From: Flavobacterium sp. MDT1-60
GTDB lineage: Bacteria; Bacteroidota; Bacteroidia; Flavobacteriales; Flavobacteriaceae
DNA: 64,000 bases
Direction: 5' to 3'
Assembly (NCBI RefSeq): GCF_014844035.1
Contig: NZ_CP062159.1
Location: 2,046,001-2,110,000, forward strand
Every line of letters starts with the position of its first letter. The first letter of the stretch is position 1. Position numbers and translations under genes: made by a program. The notes beneath the pieces were generated by a model. It was not told where the DNA came from and searched no databases. It saw only the letters and a program-made list of their open reading frames with translations. Below are positions 62,883-64,000 of the stretch, in pieces.

Positions 62883-63962
62883 GTGCAAAAATCAAAATTA
62901 GTCTGTCTGCTATTATTACAAATTATATTCTTGAGTTGTAAAAAATCAGAAAATGAAAATGTAATTAAAACGGCGTCAACTCAATCTTCTAAAGGAAATC
63001 AAGATCAAAATTATATAAAAAAAGCAATAGAATCAGATCAGGCAGATTTTGTTCATTATATAGATACAACTAAAAATATAAATGCTTTTTACAAATTTGA
63101 TGAATCCAATTCCTATACAATATTAGGATATTGCTGTAAATTTGACAGATATGATTTTGTAAAAAAGCTTATTTCGAAAAAAGCCGATATAACATTGGGT
63201 GAAGAGGATGAAGATTATCAATATGATGCACTTTATGTTGCAATAGAGAATCAAAATGAAAAAATTGTTGATTTACTTTTAGAAAATAAAGCAAATGTAA
63301 ATAGTATCTATACAGAGGGTGGTCTTACATCACTTTCCTTTGCCTGCCAATTTTCTAATTTTCATATTGTTGAAGCATTAATTAATCATAATGCTGACAT
63401 AAAAGGGAAGTATAATCCACAAACTGAAATGGCTTCTATTCCTATAATAGAAGCTGTAAAGAGTAAAAATAAAGAAGCAGTTAAACTATTAGTAGAAAAA
63501 GGTGCAGATGTAAATCAAGTTGATTTAGAAGAGACTTCGGCCTTAAGTTATGCTAAAGCCAAAGATCAGGAAATTTATAATTTATTGAATCTGCTATTAA
63601 AAGATAAAGTAAAATTTAGCACGCCAATCACTGAAAAATTTCTAGGCAAATTTGAAGCAAACACGGAAGGCGAATTAACTACAGATGGAACAGGACATAC
63701 TACTTATCATTTTTCGATTACAACAAACGGAATTGTATTAAAGGCAGAAGCTTTTAGGGGAGACTTTTTATGCGAAGGAAATTATAAAGGAGTTGAAAAA
63801 GATAATATTTTAGAGGTTTATTACGACGAGAAAGATGACCGTTGTAAACAATCAAAACCTAATTACATTATAAAAAAAGAAGCAGATAAATACTTTATTA
63901 AAGGAGTTGGAGGTGAAGGGACTATTAACGAATGGATAAAATTGGAAAAAAATAAACCATAA
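62883..63962 (+). CDS. Ankyrin-repeat lipoprotein, possible immunity protein
   Basis: 359 aa from GTG 62883, which is needed to include the leader LVCLLLLQIIFLSC (lipobox Cys ~20). Four to five ankyrin repeats follow (TILGYCCKFDRYDFVKKLIS, ALYVAIENQNEKIVDLLLE, SLSFACQFSNFHIVEALI, PIIEAVKSKNKEAVKLLV) to ~245, then a beta-rich end. It has its own upstream region after the MITE-like element. It may be an orphan immunity protein or an unrelated scaffold. Confidence 0.75.
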   Translation: MQKSKLVCLLLLQIIFLSCKKSENENVIKTASTQSSKGNQDQNYIKKAIESDQADFVHYIDTTKNINAFYKFDESNSYTILGYCCKFDRYDFVKKLISKKADITLGEEDEDYQYDALYVAIENQNEKIVDLLLENKANVNSIYTEGGLTSLSFACQFSNFHIVEALINHNADIKGKYNPQTEMASIPIIEAVKSKNKEAVKLLVEKGADVNQVDLEETSALSYAKAKDQEIYNLLNLLLKDKVKFSTPITEKFLGKFEANTEGELTTDGTGHTTYHFSITTNGIVLKAEAFRGDFLCEGNYKGVEKDNILEVYYDEKDDRCKQSKPNYIIKKEADKYFIKGVGGEGTINEWIKLEKNKP

Positions 63963-63969
63963 GCATAAA

Positions 63970-64000
63970 AAAAACCTGTAAACAATGTTTACAGGTTTTT
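63970..64000 (+). terminator. Terminator after the ankyrin lipoprotein
   Basis: AAAACCTGTAAAC - AAT - GTTTACAGGTTTTT, a 13-bp perfect stem with T-run, at the window end. Confidence 0.88.

Noticed and set aside
62632..62895. Minus-strand frame of 87 codons
   Set aside because: It crosses the inverted-repeat element and the start of the ankyrin lipoprotein gene; composition is not protein-like.
1..64000. CRISPR arrays, tRNA or rRNA genes
   Set aside because: No regularly spaced direct repeats of CRISPR type and no RNA gene signatures were seen.

Overview
The window is AT-rich DNA from a member of the Bacteroidota, most probably a Flavobacterium. The support is a SusC/SusD pair, promoters with -7 boxes of the TAnnTTTG type, hybrid PAS histidine kinases with Rcp1-type receivers, and many flavobacterial-type lipoproteins and porins. 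No tRNA, rRNA, CRISPR array, transposase or integrase was seen.

Left part (1-27.9 kb), chromosomal metabolism and sensing. (a) A small glycan-uptake locus: SusC, SusD and a sialate O-acetylesterase-type SGNH enzyme. (b) A receiver plus seven-PAS-domain kinase operon. (c) A flavohaemoglobin gene with a Crp/Fnr-like palindrome upstream. (d) A C4-dicarboxylate (DASS) carrier with a porin, a YghX-type dienelactone hydrolase and a TPR regulator-like protein. (e) A plus-strand run of porin, aspartase, asparaginase and porin, in which both enzymes carry signal peptides. This suggests asparagine is converted to fumarate in the periplasm and then imported, perhaps by the DASS carrier. (f) A membrane histidine kinase and receiver pair.

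Right part (27.9-64 kb), a contractile phage-tail-like particle (tailocin-like). Sheath, tube, tail-completion protein, two small assembly-chaperone-like proteins, hub, spike, gp25-like wedge protein, baseplate-J-like protein, holin, endolysin and at least six fibre-like genes are present. Capsid, portal, terminase, integrase and replication genes are absent. No conventional tape-measure gene is seen. A 708-aa protein with a C-terminal HExxH zincin domain, followed by a small immunity-like gene, sits where a tape measure would be expected. A 1037-aa protein with two following lipoproteins lies divergently at the edge and looks like a second effector module.

Main discovery: six intergenic regions, all inside the tailocin cluster, carry the same element (consensus CTGAAACTACTG in transcription orientation). 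One region has it twice as a divergent pair. In all seven copies it is followed after 42 or 43 bases by a TATTTTTAC, TACTTTTAC or TAAATTTG-type -7 box. Every tailocin operon, including the two effector modules, starts with one. An autocleavable S24 repressor (Ala113-Gly114, Ser150, Lys190) is encoded opposite the first operon, whose -7 box overlaps tandem TATACAACATAT repeats. That operon also encodes an unannotated 59-aa helix-turn-helix protein. I propose a two-step, damage-inducible circuit: repressor cleavage releases the small activator, which switches on all seven promoters. This is analogous to PrtR/PrtN/P-box control of pyocins but with unrelated-looking parts.
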